In this document: piece after piece, positions 8,541-17,606 of the stretch
Position numbering within the stretch: position 1 is the first letter of the stretch
Layout: each line of letters begins with the position of its first letter
Origin: a virus
Virus record (IMG/VR): IMGVR_UViG_3300030328_003112
Location: 1-36,180 of that record
Length of the DNA: 36,180 nt
Strand: one strand, 5' to 3'
Translations under genes and position numbers: made by a program
Notes under the pieces: generated by a model
Seen by the model: the letters and a program-made list of their open reading frames with translations, nothing else
Told to the model about the DNA's origin: nothing
Databases searched by the model: none

Positions 8541-9872
8541 ATGGCAAACTCTCCCGATGGTGGTTTCATAAATGAAACTAATGAACAATATTACGTAGGT
8601 CATCAAGCTAGAGTAGCAGACGGTAGCACCTCTTACACTTTTACATTTGACGAAGTCTTGAGTATGGCTGATGCCGCTTCTCCTACAACTGCTACAGATT
8701 GGTCGTCATGGAATCCAAATGATCCTAATTTTATGTTAAATAATTTTGACTTAATGATTAGTACTGGTGGTTTAGATCCATATGTGTTGTGGGATGGGAC
8801 TAATGGTGGTATAGCTGGTGGTCCTTATGGATTTAAAATATCTAAATTTTCAGAAACACAAAACTGGAGTACGATTGAATTTTACGATATAAATACGGGA
8901 CTACCTGCTAATGCGGTAGCAACTGGCTATTATATACAAGTAAGATTAAAAAGCTCACTGGTAGACGGGGCGCCTAATTATGGAGATTATCAATATATAA
9001 AATTAACAGATATTGTTAATAATTTCATGATTGGTTATGTAGGAGCAGGAAAACTAATTCCACACGCGAAAAGAACTGATATAATGTTTCATGCTAAAAG
9101 AGGTTTACAAGAATTTAGCTACGATACATTAAAAGTAATGAAGTCTCAAGAACTAACTATTCCTCCAACACTATCCGTTATTCTTCCACAAGATTACGTT
9201 AATTATGTTAATGTATCATGGGTAGATAGAAATGGTGTTAAACACATTATATATCCAACTTCTTTAACTAGTAATCCGGCTGAAGCTCCTTTACAAGATC
9301 AAAACATAACTCAAAACAGTAATTATGGTTTTGCTTTTCCTTCTGAAGGATATGGTATACCCATGCAAGATCAATTTGGAGAAAACTTAGAAGGAACTTC
9401 TATGACAGAGGAAAGATGGGACAGTATAAAGAACGATGTTTTCTTTCCAGATCCAGAAGTGAATTATACAGAATACGGAGTATATGATATAGCTAAAGGG
9501 CTGTTGGGTCAACAATATGGGTTACAACCAGAAATCTATCAAAAAAATGGATGGTTTACTATAAATGATAGAGAAGGAAAAATATCTTTTAGTAGCAATC
9601 TTAGAGAACGACTAATAATATTAGAATACATATCTGATGGTTTAGCATATGATAGCGAAACTAAGGTGCCTAAAATGGCGGAAGAAGCCATGTATATGCA
9701 CATCGCTTACAATGTTTTAGCAGGAAGAGCAAATGTTCAAGAATATGTAGTTCAAAGATTTAAGAAAGATAGAAGAGCGGCATTAAGAAACGCTAAGATT
9801 AGATTATCAAATATTAAATTAGACGAGTTTGTTCAAGTGATGAGAGGCAAGTCTAAGTGGATTAAACATTAA
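8541..9872 (+). CDS. Probable second connector/ring or tail-tube adaptor protein
   Basis: The 443-residue product follows the preceding connector gene after 3 nt and precedes the muzzle gene by 4 nt. Residues about 1-150 form a Gly/Asp/Thr-rich beta domain. Residues about 170-235 contain HAKRTDIMFHAKRGLQEFSYD followed by an IPPTLSVILPQDYVNYVNVS strand pair, a pattern I associate with neck proteins of large podoviruses. The C-terminal 60 residues are a basic helical segment rich in Arg and Lys. No signal peptide or enzyme motif is seen. Assignment as a ring protein is inferred from context. Confidence 0.62.
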   Translation: MANSPDGGFINETNEQYYVGHQARVADGSTSYTFTFDEVLSMADAASPTTATDWSSWNPNDPNFMLNNFDLMISTGGLDPYVLWDGTNGGIAGGPYGFKISKFSETQNWSTIEFYDINTGLPANAVATGYYIQVRLKSSLVDGAPNYGDYQYIKLTDIVNNFMIGYVGAGKLIPHAKRTDIMFHAKRGLQEFSYDTLKVMKSQELTIPPTLSVILPQDYVNYVNVSWVDRNGVKHIIYPTSLTSNPAEAPLQDQNITQNSNYGFAFPSEGYGIPMQDQFGENLEGTSMTEERWDSIKNDVFFPDPEVNYTEYGVYDIAKGLLGQQYGLQPEIYQKNGWFTINDREGKISFSSNLRERLIILEYISDGLAYDSETKVPKMAEEAMYMHIAYNVLAGRANVQEYVVQRFKKDRRAALRNAKIRLSNIKLDEFVQVMRGKSKWIKH

Positions 9873-9876
9873 TTAA

Positions 9877-12800
9877 ATGGCAGAGTTAAAAAACACTTTC
9901 ATTCAGTCTAAAATGAACAAGGACATGGATGGCAGGATTTTACCTAACGGACAATATAGAGATGCTAGAAACGTTCAAATAAGTAAATCTGAAGGAAGTG
10001 ACGTTGGAGCGTTAGAGAATATGTTAGGTAATGAGTTGCTTTCATCTTTTGGGTTAACAGATCCTAATTTAGAGATTATTGGCCACTTGATGGATGATGG
10101 AACAAATACTATATTCTTGTTTTTAACAAACTATAGCGATTCTTCTATTAGTCAACTAGAAAACAATACTAACAATTTAACTCAAGTACAAAATTATATA
10201 ATATCCTACAACACTGCTAATAACTCATTTAAGATTTTAGTCACTGGTAGTTTTTTAAACTTTTCTAAAACACACCCTATTATAGGGGTAAATTTATTAG
10301 AAACTTTACTTTTTTGGACAGACAATAGAAACCAACCTCGTAAAATAAATATTACTTTAGCTAATGATTTAGGATACTATACTAATGAAGATCAAATATC
10401 TGTTGCTAAATATTATCCATATTCTCCTATCTCTCTTCTCACTCCCAACACGGATCCTAGAATTTTATTTGATGCTACAATGCAAGATGTAGTAAGTGAG
10501 TATTTACCTATACACGCAGCGGCTAAAGTTTTTGCTGATCCGACTTCGGTCTTAGGCACTGCTACAATTATACTAGACGGTGTATATACTAATATAAAAC
10601 CTACCATTGGTTCTGGAAATGGAGATAGAGTTACTGGCATGCATGTTGATCGCGCGGGTTCAACTGATCCTATAGTTTTTACTGTAACTTTAGATCAACC
10701 CTCGTCTCAAACTATTATCACAATGGATGCGGAAGTGGTTTCAGAATTAAAAGCAGATGATATAATTTATTTTCAAAGACAAAACCCATTATATAACCAA
10801 ACTTGGAATGGAGATCCTGAATTTTTAAAAGATAAATTTGCTAGAGTAAGTTATAGGTTTAAATTTGTAGATGGAGAATATTCTCTTAGTGCTCCATTTA
10901 CTCAAACATTATTTGTTCCGCAACAAGATGGGTATTTTCTTGGTAATAACGCTCCTAATAGTGACGAAGATCAAGCTTTAGTCGGTCAAGAGTCCGGCAC
11001 TTTTGATAGCACTGTGGTAGAGTTTATGGAAAATAAAATTAACAACATTGACTTTATCATTGATAGTCCTACTTGGAGCATTGAAGGTACACCATATTTA
11101 TGGAATGAAGTTAACAGTGAACTACATATAATTGAAATTGATATTCTGTATAAAGAAGCTTCTAATGAAAATATTTTTATATTAGATACTTTAACTTTAG
11201 AGGATTTTGGATCTAATACCACTGATACTATAGTTTATAATTATCAAAGTAGAAAACCATGGAAAGTCTTACCAGAGAGAGAGTTAACGAGAGTAAGTGA
11301 TCAAGTTCCTATTAGAGCTCTAGCACAAGAGGTTTCTGGTAATAGAGTTATATATGGTAATTTTATAGATAAACATTCATCTCCTATAAACCTAGATTAT
11401 AGTATTCAAATAAATCCTAAAACTGCCATTCCAAACTATCTCGATGGTGCTGCAAGGTTTGATAAAAACAATTATATAAGAAAAGAATACCAAAATCATA
11501 CATTAAAGCAAAATAGAACTTATCAAGTTGGAGTTGTTTTATCCGATAGATATGGTAGACAATCAAACGTTATATTGTCTAGTATTTTCACCAGTACTAG
11601 TCCGGTTAGTGGAGACACCATTTACCATCCTTATAGATCAGTTGAAGATCAAATAATAAATGACAAGTTTAACGCCGGTTATGTTCCTGGTGATGAAACA
11701 ATTCCAGACACGTGGCCTGGAGATATGTTAAATATAATATTCTACAATACTATTCCTTCAGAACAAGTAAATGGTTATCCGGGTACTTATAGCATAAACG
11801 ATGGTTCTATTTCGGAGTTAATAGTTAACTACACTATGAGTGAGCCTTTTGTTGGTCCTTGTGGTCCTTATACAACTAACTTAACAGACGCTAAAACTGG
11901 AGATGTTATGGGTACTGTTACTTTTAGTGTATTAGCTGATGGAACTATAGTAATAGAAAACATAAATCAAGATCCTACATATACAGCTACATCAGGTCAA
12001 AATTGGACTATTGATTGGGGACTTACTCCTATCCCACCTCCTCCATGTGATGGGAATATTGATAAAGAATTATTTGGTAATCTTAAAACTTCACAAGATA
12101 GACAATTAGGTTGGTATAGCTATAAAATTGTAGTTAAACAAACTGAACAAGAATATTATAATGTATATTTACCTGGTGCTATGGCAGGTTATCCATGTGA
12201 TCAAACTGGTGTAACACCTGACGAACCAGAAGACTACCCAACTGTAGAATTTGATTTTCCTAAAGGTCAATATGAGGACACGTGTCATATTGTGTTATTT
12301 GGAGATAATATAAATAAAGTTCCAAGAGATTTAACAGAAGTTGGACCACAGCAGCAAAAGTTTAAAAGTAGTGTTAGATTATTTGGAAGAGTAGAAAACT
12401 TCATTGACGAACCAACTGGTGGTGACGCTTCTTGGTCTAACAGGCAATATGATCCAGGAGCTAAATGGGATATTGCAGTTACTATAGGTAAAATGACGGA
12501 GTTAGGTTTAGGAGATTTAACACTTAATCCTGTAGATAAAACTATTCCTCCTTTATTTTATCAAGGAACAACAGACCCACTAATTGGAAGAATAAAAACT
12601 AGAAATGAATTCGGGCAGCAACAAGCTTGTGGTAGTGGTGATACTCCTTACTCATATGGTCCTGTATTAGCTGTTTATGAAACTGCTCCTGTAGAGTCAA
12701 AATTAGAAATATTTTGGGAAACTACTACCTCAGGATTAATAAGTGATCTAAACTTTAGTATTTTAAATGAGGATAATACTATACCTGAAGGTATTACAAA

Positions 12801-14496
12801 CCCTACTATTTTGTGGACTGAAGCTCAAGAATATGGAGATTATATTTCAGGAACATTTGAAGCAGCTGATCAATATGGAAATGGATTAGGTCCTACATGT
12901 GAAATAGAGTTAACACAGGTTATTAGAGCGGATGGAACTGTATGTACGCCTCAATTTGAACTAGAAGAACAAGGAGTTGGAACAGGGGAATATCAAATAA
13001 AAATTGCTCCTCACAGTTATAGCAGTAATCCTGGCTTTCTTTGTTGGGAAGATAATACTAAGAATAATTATACTTTTTATTTTAACATAATAAAAGATGA
13101 TGGAATTTCTCCTATTACTACTACTACTGCTACAGCTCCAGGAAACTTATATAATGAAGATCCTAAACCTAGAGGTTTTCAATCTCTAAATCATGGTCAA
13201 ATATTAAAAGATAATATATTTAATAATTGGGCTGTAATGTACAGTGAAAATGAAATTCCAAAGATTTACCCATCAAATAATACTCCATGTGAAGGAGGTG
13301 GAATAGGTAGTTGTGAAACTGCGCCTGGTTTTCCAGCGTATGGATTGATTTCTACAGCAGATTCAGTTACTGGAGGAGCATATAGGTTACTGTCACGAGA
13401 TGTTCCACAATCAGCAACTTTGCCAGGTTTTCTTGAATATCAAATAAGAACCATGCAAAGAAGTAGAACAGATGCTGAATCTACATCTGCCTATGGATCT
13501 CCGGCTGGATGGAACTGTGAATATTCTACCGGATGTCCTCAACCTGTACAAACAATTGACTATCCTTGGGCGGTTTTCGATGGAAAATTTCAAGCGGCGT
13601 CAGGTGCTTTTGGTTCTGATCCCCCAGCTTTTCCAGGATCTGCGTATATTGGTAATGAAATAGTTTATACTATTCCAAGAATGTATCAAGTTAGTATGAT
13701 TGGTGTTTTGGGCTTTTTTACAACGCCAGGCGATTTACCATGTCGAACTCAAGAAGTTATATTTGGAGTTCCTTATGCTCCTGGTGTAGCAGCTGGGCAA
13801 GCATGGTTTGGAACTGATAATAGTAGAATTCCTTCAGGTCCTATTTATTGGAATTTTGATCCTACTGGAAATCAACAAAACTTTTCAATGGGTGGAGAAG
13901 AATTAGTAGGACAAAGGTATAATGGAGGTACACCTAATTTTAGACATTATTGGGAGGATATTGCAGAAATTATTGAAACACTATATCCTGCATGGCCTGG
14001 AGGAGGGCAAATTGCAGGCGCTCCTGATATGGTTAAACTACAACAAGGTTATAATACGTTTTACACTCCAAATGGAAACGGTACTGAACTACTTGGTACT
14101 CCACTTGGACCTACAAACGCTGGCGGATATGGAGGTTATTTAGGTGGAATTAATGAAGATGGTATAGGACCAGAAAATGGATTAATGAAGTTCTTTCCCG
14201 TAACTGAACCTTTAGTTACAGATTCTAACGGAAAAACAGCTCCAAGAATAGGGTATATTCACGCAGGAAGCCCTAACTATCCATCTGCAGCTTTTACTGG
14301 CCTAATAGAAGAACTAACAGACCCCATACAAGGTAACTGCATACCCGGTGGTAGATATGTAGTAACACTACGAGCTACTGATAGAAGTTCAATAACACCC
14401 GCAAATCCAAGTGGAAGTTATTATGAATGGGATGTTCCTATAACTATATCCATGTGGAATGCAGGCGGACAAGGTTGTTTAGACAATAATACATAG
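9877..14496 (+). CDS. Large tail (muzzle/nozzle-type) structural protein
   Basis: A 1539-residue protein. The N-terminus (KMNKDMDGRILPNGQYRDA, then SEGSDVGALENMLGN) is a signature I recall from large tail proteins of marine phages and crAss-like phages, often placed in the tail nozzle or muzzle. Residues about 1-520 look like repeated beta-blades. The rest is a string of Gly/Pro/Thr-rich beta domains with scattered Cys, consistent with exposed domains that may contact the host. There is no signal peptide or enzymatic motif. The gene ends in TAG followed at once by TAA. The next gene is in another frame, so the two are not one read-through product. It is probably the main tail-tip protein. Confidence 0.72.
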   Translation: MAELKNTFIQSKMNKDMDGRILPNGQYRDARNVQISKSEGSDVGALENMLGNELLSSFGLTDPNLEIIGHLMDDGTNTIFLFLTNYSDSSISQLENNTNNLTQVQNYIISYNTANNSFKILVTGSFLNFSKTHPIIGVNLLETLLFWTDNRNQPRKINITLANDLGYYTNEDQISVAKYYPYSPISLLTPNTDPRILFDATMQDVVSEYLPIHAAAKVFADPTSVLGTATIILDGVYTNIKPTIGSGNGDRVTGMHVDRAGSTDPIVFTVTLDQPSSQTIITMDAEVVSELKADDIIYFQRQNPLYNQTWNGDPEFLKDKFARVSYRFKFVDGEYSLSAPFTQTLFVPQQDGYFLGNNAPNSDEDQALVGQESGTFDSTVVEFMENKINNIDFIIDSPTWSIEGTPYLWNEVNSELHIIEIDILYKEASNENIFILDTLTLEDFGSNTTDTIVYNYQSRKPWKVLPERELTRVSDQVPIRALAQEVSGNRVIYGNFIDKHSSPINLDYSIQINPKTAIPNYLDGAARFDKNNYIRKEYQNHTLKQNRTYQVGVVLSDRYGRQSNVILSSIFTSTSPVSGDTIYHPYRSVEDQIINDKFNAGYVPGDETIPDTWPGDMLNIIFYNTIPSEQVNGYPGTYSINDGSISELIVNYTMSEPFVGPCGPYTTNLTDAKTGDVMGTVTFSVLADGTIVIENINQDPTYTATSGQNWTIDWGLTPIPPPPCDGNIDKELFGNLKTSQDRQLGWYSYKIVVKQTEQEYYNVYLPGAMAGYPCDQTGVTPDEPEDYPTVEFDFPKGQYEDTCHIVLFGDNINKVPRDLTEVGPQQQKFKSSVRLFGRVENFIDEPTGGDASWSNRQYDPGAKWDIAVTIGKMTELGLGDLTLNPVDKTIPPLFYQGTTDPLIGRIKTRNEFGQQQACGSGDTPYSYGPVLAVYETAPVESKLEIFWETTTSGLISDLNFSILNEDNTIPEGITNPTILWTEAQEYGDYISGTFEAADQYGNGLGPTCEIELTQVIRADGTVCTPQFELEEQGVGTGEYQIKIAPHSYSSNPGFLCWEDNTKNNYTFYFNIIKDDGISPITTTTATAPGNLYNEDPKPRGFQSLNHGQILKDNIFNNWAVMYSENEIPKIYPSNNTPCEGGGIGSCETAPGFPAYGLISTADSVTGGAYRLLSRDVPQSATLPGFLEYQIRTMQRSRTDAESTSAYGSPAGWNCEYSTGCPQPVQTIDYPWAVFDGKFQAASGAFGSDPPAFPGSAYIGNEIVYTIPRMYQVSMIGVLGFFTTPGDLPCRTQEVIFGVPYAPGVAAGQAWFGTDNSRIPSGPIYWNFDPTGNQQNFSMGGEELVGQRYNGGTPNFRHYWEDIAEIIETLYPAWPGGGQIAGAPDMVKLQQGYNTFYTPNGNGTELLGTPLGPTNAGGYGGYLGGINEDGIGPENGLMKFFPVTEPLVTDSNGKTAPRIGYIHAGSPNYPSAAFTGLIEELTDPIQGNCIPGGRYVVTLRATDRSSITPANPSGSYYEWDVPITISMWNAGGQGCLDNNT

Positions 14497-14528
14497 TAAT
14501 TAACAATAAATATAAGTGATCATAAATT

Positions 14529-16511
14529 ATGGCATATCAATTACCTATAAAATATTTTAATTCCTTTTGGCTAAAGAAAGTAGTAGGATCTTCTAACGTA
14601 AATCCAGAAGATCAAATCACAGCTGGTGGTGCGGTGTATCAATATGAATCTACTGTAACCACATATGTTGAAGGAGGATTAGGGTCTGGTGGTCAATATT
14701 TTTTACCTACTTGGCCTGGATTACCTTGGGGTTGGACTTTAAGCCGTCCTGATCCAGTTAATCCTGGAGTAGATTTAGCTTACCCTTGTTTTCCATGGGG
14801 TGGTGGAGATTGGAATGGCGGTACCTTGCCACCTGATTGTCATCCAGGTCCTTTTTTCCCTGGTTGTGATTTTTGTGGAGGAAGTTTAGTTAATAGAAAA
14901 GATGACTTGCCTCAAGGTTTAAAAAGAAGTTGGTTTGTAGAAGAAGCTAGAATAAGAGGAGGGTTTAATAATACCTCTGTTTCTTTTGGTGTTAAAGCTT
15001 TTTTAGTAGATGATATTAATGAACAACAACATCGCGTTAGTAGTTTAATATACTCAGGTATATTTAATTCTAAAACAGGTGTTAATAATACAAACGTGTT
15101 TTCAACTGCTGAAGCTATTACAAAATCAGTAGATCCAAGTAATGGTTCTATCCAGAGGTTATATGCTTATGATACCAATCTTACTATATTTCAAGAGAAT
15201 AAAGTAAGTAAAGCTTTAATTGATAAAGACGCTATATACTCTGCGGAAGGCGCAGGAACTCCTGTTTCTTCTACTCAACTAGTTATTGGTCAAATAGTAC
15301 CTTACGTAGGTGAATATGGAATTAGCAATAACCCTGAGTCTTGGTCTCAATTTGGTTTTAGACAATATTTTGCTGATGTAAATAGAGGAACTGTATTAAG
15401 ATTGTCTAGAGATGGTATAACTGAAATTGGGGCTTATGGAATGACAGATTGGTTTAGGGATAATTTAAGTCTTATAAAAGAAACTCCTGTCCCTACTGTT
15501 AATACATACGACGCTGAAGCGGTTGATTTGAGGCCAGAAGAATACACTATATTCTTTACTATTACCAACCAAGATGCAGACTGTGATTGTACAAATATTC
15601 CAGTAGGAGCAGTTATAGAAATAAACGGTATTAGTTTAAATAACTTTTTTGTAGTAGATGTTGATAACTTAGGTGAAACATGCGTTATAACGGCTAATCA
15701 AGCTTTTATATTTAGTGATTTTGGTTTAGCGGGATGGAATGAGCTTGATACAGCCTCTTTTTTAACCACTGTTAAAGATAGAGTACTAGGTGGTTTTGAT
15801 ACGCATAGCAAAAACTACACTATATCTTTACAAACTTATCAACCTAATACTGGCTGTGTTCCTGATATTAGTAGTTCAACGTTAGGTTTTGATGAAGCTA
15901 TAAATGGATGGGTGAGTTTTTATGATTACACCCCATCGTTTTTAGACAGTTTGAAAAATGAATTTTTCACTGGAACAGGTTATTCTTTATATAAACAATA
16001 TTCAGAAATACCAAACACTAGAGGTGTATTTTATGGAGTTTCTAATAAATCCAGTATTGAGTTTATATTTAATAACAATCCCTCTATAGTTAAAAACTTT
16101 TTAACAGTAGGATATGAAGGTACTAACGGTTGGATGATAGACCATTTTATAAGTGATGCTACAGAAGAAAACTATTCACCTTTTTCTCCTATTGCCCCTC
16201 CTTTACCAGGTGCTGTTTGGTATCCTAGTAATGATATAACTAATCCAGTATTAAGTTATGTAGAAGGAACATATTTTGACCCAGTTTCCCAACAGCCGTT
16301 ACATGCTGGTTTTGATAGGAAAGAAAACAGATACGTAGCTAATTTAGTAAACACTTCAAGTGGACAAAGAGGCGAAGTTGTATTTGGAGGACAAGTTAGT
16401 GGTATTAAAGGATATTTTGCTACAGTTAAACTTTCCACAGATACCGTTACTGATTTAGGGGGAATGAAAGAATTATATGCTGTAAATAGTGAAATAGTAA
16501 AATCATCATAA
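14529..16511 (+). CDS. Tail structural protein with Cys/Trp-rich N-terminal insertion
   Basis: A 660-residue protein. Residues about 132-320 carry a pattern I recognise from tail proteins of marine phages: RSWFVEEARIRGGFNN, LIYSGIFNSKTGVNNTNVFS, SVDPSNGSIQRLYA, GEYGISNNPESW and RDGITEIGAYGMTDWFRDNL. It is beta-rich, probably a propeller, and is expected to form part of the tail or a receptor-binding assembly with the 1539-residue protein upstream. Unusual is residues about 50-120: rich in Gly, Pro and Trp, with Cys at 87, 104, 113 and 116, the last two as CDFC. No signal peptide. A 32-nt A/T-rich leader precedes the start. Confidence 0.7.
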   Translation: MAYQLPIKYFNSFWLKKVVGSSNVNPEDQITAGGAVYQYESTVTTYVEGGLGSGGQYFLPTWPGLPWGWTLSRPDPVNPGVDLAYPCFPWGGGDWNGGTLPPDCHPGPFFPGCDFCGGSLVNRKDDLPQGLKRSWFVEEARIRGGFNNTSVSFGVKAFLVDDINEQQHRVSSLIYSGIFNSKTGVNNTNVFSTAEAITKSVDPSNGSIQRLYAYDTNLTIFQENKVSKALIDKDAIYSAEGAGTPVSSTQLVIGQIVPYVGEYGISNNPESWSQFGFRQYFADVNRGTVLRLSRDGITEIGAYGMTDWFRDNLSLIKETPVPTVNTYDAEAVDLRPEEYTIFFTITNQDADCDCTNIPVGAVIEINGISLNNFFVVDVDNLGETCVITANQAFIFSDFGLAGWNELDTASFLTTVKDRVLGGFDTHSKNYTISLQTYQPNTGCVPDISSSTLGFDEAINGWVSFYDYTPSFLDSLKNEFFTGTGYSLYKQYSEIPNTRGVFYGVSNKSSIEFIFNNNPSIVKNFLTVGYEGTNGWMIDHFISDATEENYSPFSPIAPPLPGAVWYPSNDITNPVLSYVEGTYFDPVSQQPLHAGFDRKENRYVANLVNTSSGQRGEVVFGGQVSGIKGYFATVKLSTDTVTDLGGMKELYAVNSEIVKSS

Positions 16512-16520
16512 TAAAATAAA

Positions 16521-16931
16521 ATGAAATTAAATATAAGATCTTTGAACGATACTGATTGGGACGTTCTTCAAGAATGGTGGAAGCAATGGCCTGAATGGGT
16601 TGCTCCTGCTAGAGATTTTTTACCAAACAATGGCAAGTGCGGTTTTATGGTAGAAAAAAACGATAAACCAATAATAGCAGGATTTGTGTATTTAACAAAC
16701 TCTAAGACAGCTTTGTTGGAATGGATTATATCAGATCCTGAATATAGAGAAAGTGATAGAAAAGACGCCTTAGAGATGCTGATTAACACATCAGAAGGGT
16801 ATTGTAAAGAACTAGGATACAAGTATATGTTCAGTGTTTGTAGAAGTAAAAAACTTATAGAAACACATAGGAAATTAAATTGGGCTGTTGACGATGATCC
16901 AGCTTATGAATTAGTAAAAGTTATAAATTAA
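16521..16931 (+). CDS. GNAT-like acetyltransferase domain protein
   Basis: The 136-residue length and the order of elements fit a single GNAT domain. KLNIRSLNDTDW forms the first strand and helix. A central GFMVEKNDKPIIAGFVYL hairpin follows, then ALLEWIISDPEYR as the strand before the acetyl-CoA loop. The usual R/Q-x-x-G-x-G/A loop is degenerate here (YRESDRKDALEML). A C-terminal helix-strand, HRKLNWAVDDDPAYELVK, completes the fold. GNAT genes are common in marine phage late operons, and substrates are generally unknown. It sits between tail and internal-protein genes, so it may act on a virion protein or a host target; both are speculation. The degraded loop leaves activity uncertain. Confidence 0.7.
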   Translation: MKLNIRSLNDTDWDVLQEWWKQWPEWVAPARDFLPNNGKCGFMVEKNDKPIIAGFVYLTNSKTALLEWIISDPEYRESDRKDALEMLINTSEGYCKELGYKYMFSVCRSKKLIETHRKLNWAVDDDPAYELVKVIN

Positions 16932-16935
16932 AATT

Positions 16936-17592
16936 ATGGGAGCAATGACTGCAATGGCTGTTATTGGGGGAGTGGCAATGGCTGCTTCTGCTATAGGAGC
17001 TGGAATAGAAGCAAAAAACGCACGAGATGCAAAAGAAGTCTTAGATGGTCAAATGGAGACATTAAGAGAATCTATGCCTACACCTATTAATCCTTATGAA
17101 GGAATAGAGTTTAGTAATGAATACGCAAATTTAGGAGTAGCTACCGGAGCTGCAGAATTTCAAGCAGAACAAAGTGATTTAGCTTTAGCTAATACTTTAG
17201 ACGCTATGAAAGCTGGTGGCTATGGTGGTGGTGGTGCTACTGCTTTAGCTAAAATGGCTGCTCAAAGTAAGAAACAAGTTGCTATTAGCTTGGAACAACA
17301 AGAAATGGCTAACAACAAGCTTAGAGCTCAAGGAGCCATGGAAGCACAGAAACTTAATAATCAAGCAGCGGTCGCGGGGAGACAGTATTTATATGAAGCT
17401 CAAGATAAAACCTGGGAAAGAGATGCAGATAGATTACAAGGTCAAATCGATCAAGAACGTGCAGCTGAAGCTCAGTATACGAGTGATATGTGGGGAGCAA
17501 TTGGAGGTTTTGGATCTAGTATGATGGGTGCTGCAGGTAACATTGATTCAGGTGCTGCATCAACTACCACACCATCAACTACTACACCTTAA
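16936..17592 (+). CDS. Probable internal virion (ejection) protein, T7 gp14-like position
   Basis: A 218-residue protein with an Ala/Gly-rich hydrophobic N-terminal helix (residues 3-24, AMAVIGGVAMAASAIGAGIE). A long Ala/Gln/Glu-rich helical section (about 60-185) follows, then a Gly/Ser/Thr tail ending in TTTPSTTTP. This layout is typical of the small ejected protein that podoviruses insert into the host outer membrane (T7 gp14 role). It is followed by two larger probable internal proteins, giving the same three-gene order as T7 gp14-15-16. There is no sequence identity that I can claim; the role is inferred from composition and order. Confidence 0.65.
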   Translation: MGAMTAMAVIGGVAMAASAIGAGIEAKNARDAKEVLDGQMETLRESMPTPINPYEGIEFSNEYANLGVATGAAEFQAEQSDLALANTLDAMKAGGYGGGGATALAKMAAQSKKQVAISLEQQEMANNKLRAQGAMEAQKLNNQAAVAGRQYLYEAQDKTWERDADRLQGQIDQERAAEAQYTSDMWGAIGGFGSSMMGAAGNIDSGAASTTTPSTTTP

Positions 17593-17606
17593 TAAAAATT
17601 ATATAA

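Noticed and set aside
14490-14530. Possible stop readthrough or recoding joining the 1539- and 660-residue proteins, since some crAss-like phages read TAG as Gln.
   Set aside because: TAG is followed at once by TAA, and the next gene is in a different frame.
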